DNA from: Lacihabitans sp. CCS-44
GTDB lineage: Bacteria > Bacteroidota > Bacteroidia > Cytophagales > Spirosomataceae
Direction of reading: 5' to 3'
NCBI RefSeq assembly: GCF_024343735.1
Contig: NZ_RJUE01000058.1
Location: forward strand, 124,001 to 188,000
Length of the DNA: 64,000 nucleotides
The position numbers and the translations under genes are program-made. The notes under the pieces were generated by a model. It was not told the origin of the DNA and did no database searches. It was given only the letters and a program-made list of their open reading frames with translations. Below are positions 9,497 to 19,230 of the stretch, piece after piece; the stretch's first letter is position 1; every line of letters begins with the position of its first letter.

Positions 9497-10402
9497 ATGA
9501 AAAAAACCTTTACAATTGTTGTTTTTCTTTTTATTTCTTTTTCTGCTCTTGCCCAAATGCCTCATGATGCTATATATATGCCAAAAAATACTGCTTGTTT
9601 AGCTGTGTCTTATGGTAATAGCTCATGGAAAGAGTATTGGGAAAATACATTACTTAGAGAAAACCTAAACATGGGAAAGCATACTACACAAAACGTTATG
9701 CCTATGTTAGCGGTAGGCGTTTCTGACAAATTGAATGTTATAATAGGGCTTCCTTATATTACTACTAAAACGAGTGCTGGAAATTTGATGGGTCAAAAAG
9801 GATTCCAAGACTTTTCGGCTTGGATTAAATACAAATTGGTAGAAAAAGATGGATTAGCATTACACGGAGCTCTTGGTGCATCTGTGCCAGCAAGTAACTA
9901 TGTTGCAGAATTTTTGCCGATGTCTATTGGATTAGGAACTAAAACCGCCACTGGTCGTATTGTAGCGAGTTATTACCACAAGTCAGGTGCTTATTTTACA
10001 GGAAGTGCCAGTTATATTTTTAGAAGCACGGTAAAGATTGATAAAGACGGTTATCAGGCTTACAACAAGGTTTACAACACTGATATTGTGGCTGTTCCGA
10101 ATGCCACAGACGCTCGTGCGGCAATAGGATACAGTAAAAAAGCTATCGTAACCGAACTTTTCGCAGAGAGATTTACATGTGTTGGAGGCGACAATATACG
10201 CAGAAACGATATGCCTTTTATTACCAATAATATGCAGTCTACCTCAATTGGATGGTATGGTAAATTTCAACCCAAGAATATTGGTGCAAATGCTCGTATA
10301 GCTTATGTAACCAATGGGCTTAATGTTGGACAAAGCATGAGCTACTCGCTTGGTATTTTGTACCAATTCAATTCTTTGAAATTATTAAAACAAAAAAACT
10401 AA
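9497..10402 (+). CDS. Outer-membrane beta-barrel protein (phenol-MetA-like)
   Basis: This 301-residue secreted protein has a clear Sec signal (MKKTFTIVVFLFISFSALAQ, cleavage after Ala-Gln). It then shows alternating amphipathic strands with a VGVSDKLNVIIGLPYI block, like the 'MetA-pathway of phenol degradation' and transporter-like barrel families in Bacteroidota. The substrate is unknown. The frame opens earlier at 9422, but ATG 9497 begins the signal peptide. It is followed after 56 bases by a haloperoxidase-like lipoprotein, and a second barrel of the same kind lies beyond that, so the three probably form one unit. Confidence 0.7.
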   Translation: MKKTFTIVVFLFISFSALAQMPHDAIYMPKNTACLAVSYGNSSWKEYWENTLLRENLNMGKHTTQNVMPMLAVGVSDKLNVIIGLPYITTKTSAGNLMGQKGFQDFSAWIKYKLVEKDGLALHGALGASVPASNYVAEFLPMSIGLGTKTATGRIVASYYHKSGAYFTGSASYIFRSTVKIDKDGYQAYNKVYNTDIVAVPNATDARAAIGYSKKAIVTELFAERFTCVGGDNIRRNDMPFITNNMQSTSIGWYGKFQPKNIGANARIAYVTNGLNVGQSMSYSLGILYQFNSLKLLKQKN

Positions 10403-10458
10403 AACTCGAAATAGCAGAATTTTAGAGAAAATATAAGATATTAAAAAAATAGAATTAG

Positions 10459-12003
10459 ATGAAAAATTTTAAAATAAAGACCTTACTACTAATTGCATTT
10501 GTTACTCTCCTGAATACATCTTGTGATAAAACATTAGATTTGGAAGTTGCGGAAGCTTACATTCCTGCTGATTTGGATTTAAATGCGAGCAATTGGAAGA
10601 CATACGTGCTGACATCCAACAGTGAAGTAGCGGTAGCTGCTCCAAAACCAACTTCTGACCCAGCATACTTGAAAGAGTTAGATTCTCTAAAAAATAAAAT
10701 ATATCCAGCATTAACGCCAGCAAACAAAGATGCAATAGCATATTGGGGAGCTGGGGCTGTGTATAGATGGAACGAAATAGCAAGAGAACTTGCAGCCAAG
10801 TACAATGTTCCACCTGCATCAAATGCAGAAGGCAAGTATCCAGTGCCAGATGCCGCCAATCCATTGGCAGATCCTATGTTTCCATTTGCCAATCCTCCAT
10901 ATACAGCTCGTGCTTTGGCCTACTTAAATGTAGCTCAATACGACGCTTTGGTGACTGCTTGGTCGTATAAATCTAAATTTGGAAGGAAATCACCTTCTAA
11001 AATCGATGCATCAGTAAAGACTTTACTTCCAGTTTCTGATTTGGCTTCTTATCCTTCTGAAGATGCCGTGGTTGCCGGAGCTTCATATACAATTTTGATT
11101 GCCATGTTTCCTGGAGAAATACCATATTTGGATACCAAACTTGCTGAAGCAAAAAATGCTAGAGTATGGGCTGGAGTTAATGTACCTAGTGACATTACAG
11201 CGGGTGATGCTCTTGGTAAAGCCGTGGGTGCAAAAGTAATGGCTAAAGCCAAAGTAGATGGAATGTCAACAGCAAACAATCAAGCATTGACGGCAGGCAT
11301 GATAGAGGCGGCTAAAGGAAGAGGAATAAAAGACACTTGGTTGAGCCAAGAAAGTCCTATTCGTCCTCCAATGTTGCCCAATTACGCAGCAGTAGCCACG
11401 TGGAATTTTGACAAGGCAACAATGGCCCAAATCAGACCAACCATGCCTTATGTGGTGGGTTCTGCTGAGTGGAATAAAGATTTTGCTGAATTAGAAGAAA
11501 TTAATAAAAATCAAACAAGAGAGCAAGCTCGGATAGCCAATTATTGGGCAGATGGAGCAGGCAGCTATACACCTCCAGGTCATTGGAACAGAGAGGCCGC
11601 CAATCAAGGCCATGATGCCAAGTTTAGTGAAGTCCGCATGGCTCGTACCATGGCTTTGGTAAGCACCGCACTTATGGATGCAGGAATTGCATGTTGGGAA
11701 GCCAAGTTCTATTACTACACTCCTCGTCCTCAGCAGTTTGGGCTTAAAACGTCTGTTGGGTTACCTAATTTCCCATCTTACACCTCTGGTCATTCTACTT
11801 TTTCTGCAGCTGCGGCAACAGTACTTTCGAGTCTTTTTCCTGCCAATGCCACTGAGTTTGATGCACAAGCCAAAGAGGCATCCAATTCACGTGTGTATGG
11901 TTTAATTCATTACCGTGTTGACTGCGAAATGGGCTTGGTTCATGGTAAAAAGATTGGCGACTATGCCATAGCAAGAGGCAAATTAGACGGCTCGGGACTT
12001 TAA
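10459..12003 (+). CDS. Vanadium-dependent haloperoxidase/PAP2-superfamily lipoprotein (copy 1)
   Basis: This 514-residue predicted lipoprotein (signal ending LLNTSC, Cys 22) has a C-terminal PAP2/haloperoxidase core. The oxyanion-binding residues of the family can be placed: Lys416 and Arg423 in KFYYYTPRP, Ser443-Gly444-His445 in TSGHS, and Arg478 and His484 in SRVYGLIHYRVD. The Lys-Arg (7) and Arg-His (6) spacings equal those of vanadium chloroperoxidase. The family includes haloperoxidases, which oxidise halides with H2O2, and acid phosphatases; sequence does not decide between them. The loop between His445 and Arg478 is short. It is the first of two such genes flanking SusC/SusD. Confidence 0.85.
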   Translation: MKNFKIKTLLLIAFVTLLNTSCDKTLDLEVAEAYIPADLDLNASNWKTYVLTSNSEVAVAAPKPTSDPAYLKELDSLKNKIYPALTPANKDAIAYWGAGAVYRWNEIARELAAKYNVPPASNAEGKYPVPDAANPLADPMFPFANPPYTARALAYLNVAQYDALVTAWSYKSKFGRKSPSKIDASVKTLLPVSDLASYPSEDAVVAGASYTILIAMFPGEIPYLDTKLAEAKNARVWAGVNVPSDITAGDALGKAVGAKVMAKAKVDGMSTANNQALTAGMIEAAKGRGIKDTWLSQESPIRPPMLPNYAAVATWNFDKATMAQIRPTMPYVVGSAEWNKDFAELEEINKNQTREQARIANYWADGAGSYTPPGHWNREAANQGHDAKFSEVRMARTMALVSTALMDAGIACWEAKFYYYTPRPQQFGLKTSVGLPNFPSYTSGHSTFSAAAATVLSSLFPANATEFDAQAKEASNSRVYGLIHYRVDCEMGLVHGKKIGDYAIARGKLDGSGL

Positions 12004-12052
12004 GTTTTGAGCAAATTTAATACAGTGATTACTAAAACTTTAAAATAAAAAA

Positions 12053-13120
12053 ATGAAAAAATTCTACAAATTAAGTGTTAAATTATTCTATATAATGGCA
12101 TTGCTTTCTATTAGCAATTATACATTTTCTCAAGGATGCATTGCTGTTCGTTCGATGTCTACCGCAAACGGAAATCCAAGCGGGTCGGCATTTATGAAAG
12201 CGGGTGATTTTCAGTTTTCTGGTAATTTTCGTAAGTTACATTCTTACAAGCATTTTGTGGGTACTGTAGAACAACCACACAGAGTTGAACAAAAAACCGA
12301 AGTTATCAATGATTCTTATAACTTTGATTTTGGCCTAACCTATGCGGTATCTAGCAGATTAAATGTGACAGTAAACGTTCCTCTTTCATACAACGACCGT
12401 TCCTCTTTGTATGAGCATTATGGCAACGGCACGCCTGCGGGTTCTAATCCACGTTTTCATACGCAATCTAAAGGAGTGGGTGACATGCGTATTTCAGCAT
12501 CCTATTGGATATTGGATCCTGTAAAAATTCACAAAGGAAATTTTGCGATAGGTGTGGGAATCAAAGCTCCAACTGGAGATGCAAATGTGTTGGATGAGTT
12601 CCATAGATTAGATAGAAACGGCAAAGAATATATACAAGTGAAGGCTGTCGATCAGTCAATGCAGCTGGGAGATAGTGGATGGGGACAAAGTATCGACGTT
12701 CAAGGATACCAGTCTTTGTTCAAAAAAGCCACGCTTTACTATAATGGTTTTTATATGTTTAGCCCAAAAGAACTTAACAAAGCCACGAATTTTTCGGTGC
12801 CTGATCAATTCGGTGCAAGATTGGGAATGACTTATGTATTGTTTCCCAAGAAAAACATAGGTGTTAGTTTGGGTGGTCGTGCAGAAGGACTTCCAGCAGT
12901 TGATGCCATCGGAGGAAGCCTTGGCTCACGTCGTCCGGGTTATATCATTTCAGTAGAGCCGGGTATAGCTTGGAGTGGGCATCACAGTTCATTTTTAGTT
13001 ACAGTGCCTTATGCAGTAGTTAGGAATCGCATTGACACTTGGACAGTAACAGGCTTTAGAGAAGGTGACGCGGCATTTGCTGATTATCTAATTTCTGCTT
13101 CTTATTCATTCAGGTTCTAA
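12053..13120 (+). CDS. Outer-membrane beta-barrel protein
   Basis: This 355-residue protein has a signal peptide ending in NYTFSQ and alternating strand pattern throughout. It ends in SASYSFRF, with the terminal aromatic residue typical of outer-membrane barrels recognised by the Bam machinery. The TYAVSSRLNVTVNVPLSYN block resembles the VGVSDKLNVIIGLPYI block of the barrel at 9497, so the two are probably distant paralogues. The substrate is unknown. It lies 49 bases after the haloperoxidase-like gene and is followed by a terminator, which closes the unit 9497-13120. Confidence 0.75.
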   Translation: MKKFYKLSVKLFYIMALLSISNYTFSQGCIAVRSMSTANGNPSGSAFMKAGDFQFSGNFRKLHSYKHFVGTVEQPHRVEQKTEVINDSYNFDFGLTYAVSSRLNVTVNVPLSYNDRSSLYEHYGNGTPAGSNPRFHTQSKGVGDMRISASYWILDPVKIHKGNFAIGVGIKAPTGDANVLDEFHRLDRNGKEYIQVKAVDQSMQLGDSGWGQSIDVQGYQSLFKKATLYYNGFYMFSPKELNKATNFSVPDQFGARLGMTYVLFPKKNIGVSLGGRAEGLPAVDAIGGSLGSRRPGYIISVEPGIAWSGHHSSFLVTVPYAVVRNRIDTWTVTGFREGDAAFADYLISASYSFRF

Positions 13121-13142
13121 TTCGTAAAGTTTAAATATTATT

Positions 13143-13176
13143 AAATCTTGATGGACATTGTTCATCAAGATTTTTA
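13143..13176 (+). terminator. Intrinsic terminator
   Basis: AAATCTTGATG pairs with CATCAAGATTT around a nine-base loop and is followed by T residues. It separates the barrel/haloperoxidase unit from susC. Confidence 0.8.
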
Positions 13177-13221
13177 ATTTATTGTCCTTGATTCAAACCG
13201 TTTTAACTTTAAAAGTTTTCC

Positions 13222-16200
13222 ATGAAAATAAATTTAGCTGTAAGTATTAATCTAATAAGCCAAAGACTACTTTTTGTTCTTTTTATTTTACTGTCGCAAG
13301 TTGGTTTTGCACAACAAGTTCTGAAAGGAAACGTAACCGACGAAGCAAATGTGCCATTGGTGGGAGCAACGGTTACTATTAAAGGAACTTCGACAGCCGC
13401 ACTAACCAATAGTAAAGGAGAATATGCAATTGCTTCTGATAATCAGGTATTTCCGCAGATTTTAGAAGTTAGATTTATTGGTTATCTAAGGCAGGAAGTT
13501 ATTCTGAAATCTCCAAGTTTTATTTCTATAGTGCTGAAAGAAAGCGTAAGTGAGCTAAGCGAAATTGTAATTTCGAGTGGTTATACGCTACAAAACAAAA
13601 GTGAGTTTTCTGGGGCTGTGGCCAATATTTCGTCAAAGCAACTGACCAACAGGCCTGCGGTGAGCTTTGACCAGCTTTTGGGAGGCCAAGCACCGGGAAT
13701 TGATATAATTCAGCCCACAAGTATTCTCAATAGTACGCCTGTTATGCGTGTGAGGGGTATAAATACCATTACTTCGGGTCTATTTCCTTTGGTGGTGGTG
13801 GATGGGGTTACTGTTTTTGTAGGATCTATTGGCGGTTTAGTAGGCAACAATCCGCTTTCAGACATTAATCCAAACGATATCCAATCCATAGATGTACTGA
13901 AAGACGCTTCGGCTGCAGCTATTTATGGATCTAGAGCTGCTAATGGCGTAATGGTAATTACCACCAAAAAGGGCAGAAAAGGTAAACCAAAAGTCAGTTA
14001 TGATAGCTGGATAAGCAGAAGTACACCGTACAATTTGCCCAAAATGTTGGGAGCAGAAGATTACATGGTCATCAAAAACGAAGCCTTGGTAAATGCTGGA
14101 AAAGTGCCGGGTTATTTTCCAACAAAAAATACTGACGGAAGTACCCTCAGTACCAATTGGTACGATGTGGCGTTTCGTCCGGGCATTTCTCATAACCACA
14201 ACATAAGTATTTCAGGTGCCAATGAGGCCACTTCTTATTATTTTTCTACAGGCTACTCTAATCAAAACAGCTATATCAAAAACAATACGTTTGATAGAAT
14301 TGCGACTAGGCTAAATATTGAACACAATATTTCGAAATCCATAAAAATAGGTGCAAACGTTACTTATAGCAATGGTAAAAACGTTGGAACCAACACAGGT
14401 GCTATCGCGAGCAACTCTATGTCGTCGTCGGCATACAATTCAGAATACATTACCAATGAGCCACTTGCACGTATGACCTACGTTTTGCCTCCTAACGTGC
14501 CCGTCTACAAAGCCGATGGCTCCTACAGTATTCAGAATGGTATTTCGGTAGGATATGGAGCCAATGTGCCGGCCACAATTGGTACTATAAACGCTTATAA
14601 TTTGGCCATGGTGCAGGCTTTGGATTTAAATTCTTCTGAGAACAATACCTTCATCGGAAATTTGTTTGGAGAAATAAACATCCTTAAAAATCTTAGATTC
14701 AGGTCGAGCTACGGAATTAACAATTTGAATGTTGAAAACAAGTCGTTTTTTAATCCAGTTCATGGTGGCGGAGCATCGTCAAACGGAATTGCCCGCAATA
14801 ACACCACTAAGTTTTACCGCACAGATTGGGTAAATACACTGTTGTTTAGCCCAAAAAATACACAGAATCATAACATTAGTATATTATTGGGCAACGAGAT
14901 AATCAAAACCACAACAGACGGTTGGGGTGCTCAGCAAACCAATGTTTCTGACCCATCTTACACTACATTTCAGGGAGGATATAGCAACATTGCAGCTTAT
15001 GGGAATGTTTTTTCTGAAAACGCCCTTCTGTCTTATTTCTCTAATATAAATTATGATTTCAAAAAGAAATATTTGCTGAGTTTTAACTTCAGGAGAGACG
15101 GACTTTCGGCACTGGCGGCTGGTAACAAATATGGAAATTTTGGTGGAGGCTCTGTAGGTTGGAACTTGTCAGAAGAAAATTTCATGCAGAATTTCTCTGG
15201 AATTATTGATAATCTGAAACTAAGAGCAAGCTATGGAATAGTAGGGAACAGCGAAATTGGAGATTATTCAGCCATAGGAACTTATAATTCAAATACTTAC
15301 GGAGGATTGCCAACTTTGGCGTTTTCACAAGCCTCCAACCCGGACTTAAAGTGGGAAACGAGCAAAAAGACAGATTTCGGTCTGAACTTCACGATGCTTA
15401 ATGAGCGGCTTAGTGCTGAGTTTGACTATTACAACAACAAAGTGGACGGCCTGATACTCAAAGCCCCACAGTCGCTTTCGGCTGGAATACCCGGCAATTT
15501 TATCAATGCCAACGTGGGAAGTATGTACAACAAAGGCATTGAGTTAGGCATCAATGCCATCATTACAAACTTTGGAGATTTTAAATGGAACATGGGTCTG
15601 AACGTTTCAACATTGAAAAACAAAGTGACCTCCCTAATCAGTGATGTGTTTGTGCCTTCGGTGTTTGGTGTCCAAAACATGACACGCGTAGGCTATTCAG
15701 TAGGTTCATTGTTTGCAGTTCCATGTAATGGTGTTAATCCTGCAAATGGCCAGATGATATTTGTAAATAGTGAGGGTAAAGAAGTACAATACAATCACGT
15801 GGGCTCGCCTAAATGGACTTACGTGGCAGATGGTGCAGCCGCTCCAGCGATAGACAATTATAAAGACGGCGTGATTCAAGGACCTTCGCTTCCAAAGGTA
15901 TTTGGTGGATTCAACAACGCATTGAGCTACAAAAACTTCGACCTGAATATCAATTTTACATTTGTGGCGGGCAATAAGCTCTACAATGGCACCAGAGCCA
16001 CCAACAGCGACCAACGATATTTCAACAACGCCGAGTTTATCAAAGAAAGATGGACGACACCTGGGCAAATTACAGATATTCAAAAGCTATATTATGGCGA
16101 TAATGTGTCTGCTGGTTTCTCGTTTTCGAGTACTTCTAAGGTGGAAAGTGGAGCTTATACAAAACTCAAAAACATTTCTTTGGGATATAATCTGCCCTTA

Positions 16201-16395
16201 GCCGATACTTTTCTTAAAGATAAAATATCAGCTGCTCACATATATGTGCAAGGCGGCAACGTGTTTACCATTACCAAATACCGCGGTTCTGACCCCGAGG
16301 TTTCTATCAACGGAAATTCCATAAATTCTGGAAAAGATCAAAACGTACCGCCTAATGCTCAAGTATTTACAGCTGGGCTTAATGTTTCGTTTTAA
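13222..16395 (+). CDS. SusC/RagA-family TonB-linked outer-membrane transporter
   Basis: This 1057-residue TonB-dependent transporter moves large substrates into the periplasm together with a SusD partner. In order it has a signal peptide (to about residue 30, ending GFAQ), a CarboxypepD-regulatory-like domain (about 34-115: VLKGNVTDEANVPLVGATVTI), a plug domain (about 120-235, with FPLVVVDGV, SIDVLKDASAAAIYGSRAANG), and a 22-strand barrel ending AGLNVSF. No N-terminal STN signalling domain is present, so anti-sigma signalling through this receptor is unlikely. The susD gene follows after 23 bases. The substrate may be a glycan, peptide or phenolic conjugate; nearby genes do not include a glycoside hydrolase of a classical CAZyme locus. 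Confidence 0.95.
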   Translation: MKINLAVSINLISQRLLFVLFILLSQVGFAQQVLKGNVTDEANVPLVGATVTIKGTSTAALTNSKGEYAIASDNQVFPQILEVRFIGYLRQEVILKSPSFISIVLKESVSELSEIVISSGYTLQNKSEFSGAVANISSKQLTNRPAVSFDQLLGGQAPGIDIIQPTSILNSTPVMRVRGINTITSGLFPLVVVDGVTVFVGSIGGLVGNNPLSDINPNDIQSIDVLKDASAAAIYGSRAANGVMVITTKKGRKGKPKVSYDSWISRSTPYNLPKMLGAEDYMVIKNEALVNAGKVPGYFPTKNTDGSTLSTNWYDVAFRPGISHNHNISISGANEATSYYFSTGYSNQNSYIKNNTFDRIATRLNIEHNISKSIKIGANVTYSNGKNVGTNTGAIASNSMSSSAYNSEYITNEPLARMTYVLPPNVPVYKADGSYSIQNGISVGYGANVPATIGTINAYNLAMVQALDLNSSENNTFIGNLFGEINILKNLRFRSSYGINNLNVENKSFFNPVHGGGASSNGIARNNTTKFYRTDWVNTLLFSPKNTQNHNISILLGNEIIKTTTDGWGAQQTNVSDPSYTTFQGGYSNIAAYGNVFSENALLSYFSNINYDFKKKYLLSFNFRRDGLSALAAGNKYGNFGGGSVGWNLSEENFMQNFSGIIDNLKLRASYGIVGNSEIGDYSAIGTYNSNTYGGLPTLAFSQASNPDLKWETSKKTDFGLNFTMLNERLSAEFDYYNNKVDGLILKAPQSLSAGIPGNFINANVGSMYNKGIELGINAIITNFGDFKWNMGLNVSTLKNKVTSLISDVFVPSVFGVQNMTRVGYSVGSLFAVPCNGVNPANGQMIFVNSEGKEVQYNHVGSPKWTYVADGAAAPAIDNYKDGVIQGPSLPKVFGGFNNALSYKNFDLNINFTFVAGNKLYNGTRATNSDQRYFNNAEFIKERWTTPGQITDIQKLYYGDNVSAGFSFSSTSKVESGAYTKLKNISLGYNLPLADTFLKDKISAAHIYVQGGNVFTITKYRGSDPEVSINGNSINSGKDQNVPPNAQVFTAGLNVSF

Positions 16396-16418
16396 GTGAA
16401 TTTTAAATTATCAAATAA

Positions 16419-17882
16419 ATGAAAAACATAATCAATAATATATTTAGTCTATTTTTTATTGTTGCGGTTTTGTCAATGATGGGCTGCGATGACAAAATAT
16501 TAGATACTGTTCCAAAAACCACGGTTTCTGAAAACGACGCGTATAGTACCCCAGGAAAAATACTTGCCCAAGTAAACAATCTTTATGGCCAGCTGCAAAG
16601 TGCTACGTTTTATGGTGGGAGATTTATAGTTTTTAACGAACAAAGGGCTGATGAGTTTGGTCAAAACGATGGAAATGCAGCTACGGGGTCAGCCATTTGG
16701 AACCAAAATGTGGCCTCCACAAGCGAGTATATAAACAATGTGTGGGCAGCTGGGTATGCCGCCATAAACGCTTCAAACGTATTAATGGCCAAGCTAAATG
16801 GTGGAAAAGTCGTATCAGATTCATTGGCCAAATTATATACTGCTGAAGCAAAATTTGTAAGGGCTTTGAGTTATTTTAGTTTGGTACAAACCTATGCCAA
16901 GCCTTACAATCTTGACAAAACAGCTCCTGGTTTACCGTTAAGAGTGCAGCCAATTACCTCGGCTGGTAGCAATGACTTGGCCAGAAGTAGTGTTGAAGCT
17001 GTTTATAATCTAATCTTGTCGGACTTAGATGCCGCTGAAGTCGGACTACCCATTGGGTATTCTTCTGCGGCTTTAAATGCTTCTAGAGCAAAGAAAAGCA
17101 CCGCTATTGCACTCAAAACCAGGGTTTATTTGCACCAAGGAAATTTTGCAAAAGTGAAGACTGAATCAGAAAAAATTGTTTCAAGTTCGGCTCCATATCA
17201 ATATTCAGCCGGAACTACTAATCACAAACTTGAAAGCAATTTTGCAACTATTTTTAGTGGAAGCTATGTAGGTTCAGAGGCTATTTTTTCTATTCCGTTT
17301 GCCAACACCACCAACGAAACACCCCCAACTCAGAGTGCTTTGGCGTTTAATTATCTGGCTCAGCCTATTATTTTTTTGGCGGCAGCTGGTGTGGCCAGTC
17401 ACGATGCACTCAACAGCCCTGACGATTCGAGGGCATCATTGATAGGAACAAACACCGCAAAACAAAAGGTTTTGAGGAAATTTGCTATCACCACTGCACC
17501 GTTTAGAGACTATGTGCCGGTAATTAGATATTCTGAAGTGCTTTTAAATTACGCCGAAGCGGCTGCTAATTTGGGTGACATTCAAACCGCACAAAATTTG
17601 CTGAAAGCAGTTAGGAACCGTGCAAATAGTAAATTTATATTTTCGGCTACAGATATTGACACCAAAGACGCTCTTCTAAAAACCATAGCAACCGAACGCC
17701 GCATTGAATTTGTTGGAGAAGGACTGCGTTTGGGTGATTTGCAGCGAAAGTCTATGACTATTCCAGCGAAAATTGGGTCTATTGGTACCGCTCCTCTTGT
17801 ATTGCCCACTGCCAGTAACTATATTTGGCCTATTCCAAGCGGTGAACTTTCAGCCAATAAACTTATTGTAACTAATCCTTAA
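16419..17882 (+). CDS. SusD/RagB-family outer-membrane lipoprotein
   Basis: SusD proteins are lids on the SusC barrel that capture substrate at the cell surface. This 487-residue example has a lipoprotein signal (LSMMGC, then DDKILDTVPKT, the usual family start). Helical repeats follow, including FVRALSYFSLVQTYAKPY and the C-terminal IATERRIEFVGEGLRLGDL with RRKS-like Arg residues. The family-typical YIWPIPSGE motif is near the end. It is adjacent to susC and followed by another lipoprotein after one base, so the three genes are certainly co-transcribed. Confidence 0.95.
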   Translation: MKNIINNIFSLFFIVAVLSMMGCDDKILDTVPKTTVSENDAYSTPGKILAQVNNLYGQLQSATFYGGRFIVFNEQRADEFGQNDGNAATGSAIWNQNVASTSEYINNVWAAGYAAINASNVLMAKLNGGKVVSDSLAKLYTAEAKFVRALSYFSLVQTYAKPYNLDKTAPGLPLRVQPITSAGSNDLARSSVEAVYNLILSDLDAAEVGLPIGYSSAALNASRAKKSTAIALKTRVYLHQGNFAKVKTESEKIVSSSAPYQYSAGTTNHKLESNFATIFSGSYVGSEAIFSIPFANTTNETPPTQSALAFNYLAQPIIFLAAAGVASHDALNSPDDSRASLIGTNTAKQKVLRKFAITTAPFRDYVPVIRYSEVLLNYAEAAANLGDIQTAQNLLKAVRNRANSKFIFSATDIDTKDALLKTIATERRIEFVGEGLRLGDLQRKSMTIPAKIGSIGTAPLVLPTASNYIWPIPSGELSANKLIVTNP

Positions 17883-17883
17883 A

Positions 17884-19179
17884 ATGAAGAAAATCAGTAT
17901 TTTGGTATTTTTTTGTTTGGTTTATTTTTCTTGTAAAGAAAAACAAACAGTATTTAATATTGAAACAAAGGAAATGTCTGATGCGGAATACCCCGACAAC
18001 CCGAATTTGGAATCTCGGCATGCAGAAGCCAAACAAAAATATTTCAAAAGTATAATTCTCACTGAAAGAAAAGCCGAGTTATTTGATCTCGACCTCTACT
18101 CACATGAAGAAGGACTTTGTAAAATAGCCCTAAAAAACTTGCCCTTGTTAGAAATGATGCCCACAGCACCAGATTTTATCAAAAAAGATGACTATTTGAC
18201 CTATATCGGTGTCATTAATCAAGAATGGAATCGGCAGCAAGTACAGTTTAAAAAGGGGCAGTTTGAGGTCTCGGGTAAAACAAATATCAAAGTAACCAGA
18301 GTAGATTTGGCAAGGAATTGTTTGAACGCTTACCTATGGGAAGTGCTCGTTTATGCCGAAGATGCTGACGGCCAAGAAAAACTGTTTTGGCAATGCTGGT
18401 TTGATTTTCCGAAAGATTTGTACAAAGACCTTTTCGAAAAACGCAACAAATTGAGCTATGAAACTTTCAGAGAAGGGTTAGAAAACTGGATAGACCCCGA
18501 ATCAAAGAAGGTCGATTTGTCGATTTTACGAAAAATAAAGACTGAAAGTGAAGTGGCGTTTGAAGCAGTCAACAATGAAATGTATCCAGTAATCGGTGAG
18601 CGTGAACGCAAGAGAAAGAACATTGTTTTTCCTCAAAATATTACAAAAATTGATGATTTATTGAGTGACTCTACATTATTTTCGACTTTTTCTATTCCGG
18701 GATATTACAACACCAAGGATCCCCGAAAAACCGAACTCAGCCGTTTAGGAATATTGGAGAAAGTTAAAAAACGAGAAATCGTAAATGCTTTAGGGGTAAA
18801 ATCTATTGAGTTAGAATTGGCATTTGAAAGTAATAAAGACCATTCTACGCAGACAAAACTTGTGATTGGAGGTATAGATGTAAGTTTAATACCAACTCTT
18901 AGTTTAAAAGATTTAAATAAGGGCTTTCAAACCTCGATGGGTATCGCTAATCATTCTTTTTACGAAACCATTGATTACCAACAAAAACACTTAACCAAAG
19001 ACAATGCTTTTTATGCTTTTCTTTTAGACAAAGACCACAAATGGATAGATAGTCATAAAATTGGTATTGATGGACCTTTGTTATATTTTGATGCTGATGA
19101 TAACACCAAGCTTCATCTTTGGATTTTATCATTTGAACGTCATGCTTTTGTGGGGCATTATGTTTTGGAAGTTAATTAA
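17884..19179 (+). CDS. Lipoprotein of unknown function, SusCD-linked
   Basis: I do not recognise this 431-residue protein. It begins with a lipoprotein signal (MKKISILVFFCLVYFSC, Cys 17). A mixed region with FWQCWFDFPKDLYKDLFEKRNKLSYETFREGLENW follows, and a probable beta-rich C-terminal domain. It starts one base after susD, so it is translationally coupled. By position it may be a surface substrate-binding protein or an enzyme acting on the SusCD cargo. No catalytic motif is evident. Confidence 0.7.
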   Translation: MKKISILVFFCLVYFSCKEKQTVFNIETKEMSDAEYPDNPNLESRHAEAKQKYFKSIILTERKAELFDLDLYSHEEGLCKIALKNLPLLEMMPTAPDFIKKDDYLTYIGVINQEWNRQQVQFKKGQFEVSGKTNIKVTRVDLARNCLNAYLWEVLVYAEDADGQEKLFWQCWFDFPKDLYKDLFEKRNKLSYETFREGLENWIDPESKKVDLSILRKIKTESEVAFEAVNNEMYPVIGERERKRKNIVFPQNITKIDDLLSDSTLFSTFSIPGYYNTKDPRKTELSRLGILEKVKKREIVNALGVKSIELELAFESNKDHSTQTKLVIGGIDVSLIPTLSLKDLNKGFQTSMGIANHSFYETIDYQQKHLTKDNAFYAFLLDKDHKWIDSHKIGIDGPLLYFDADDNTKLHLWILSFERHAFVGHYVLEVN

Positions 19180-19230
19180 AAATTTGGCCTCATTTTTGAA
19201 TATTGTTAAATTGTATTTTAATTATTATTG

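Noticed and set aside
13204-13211. TAACTTTA as susC promoter box
   Set aside because: It would leave a leader of only about five bases before ATG 13222 and deviates from the consensus.
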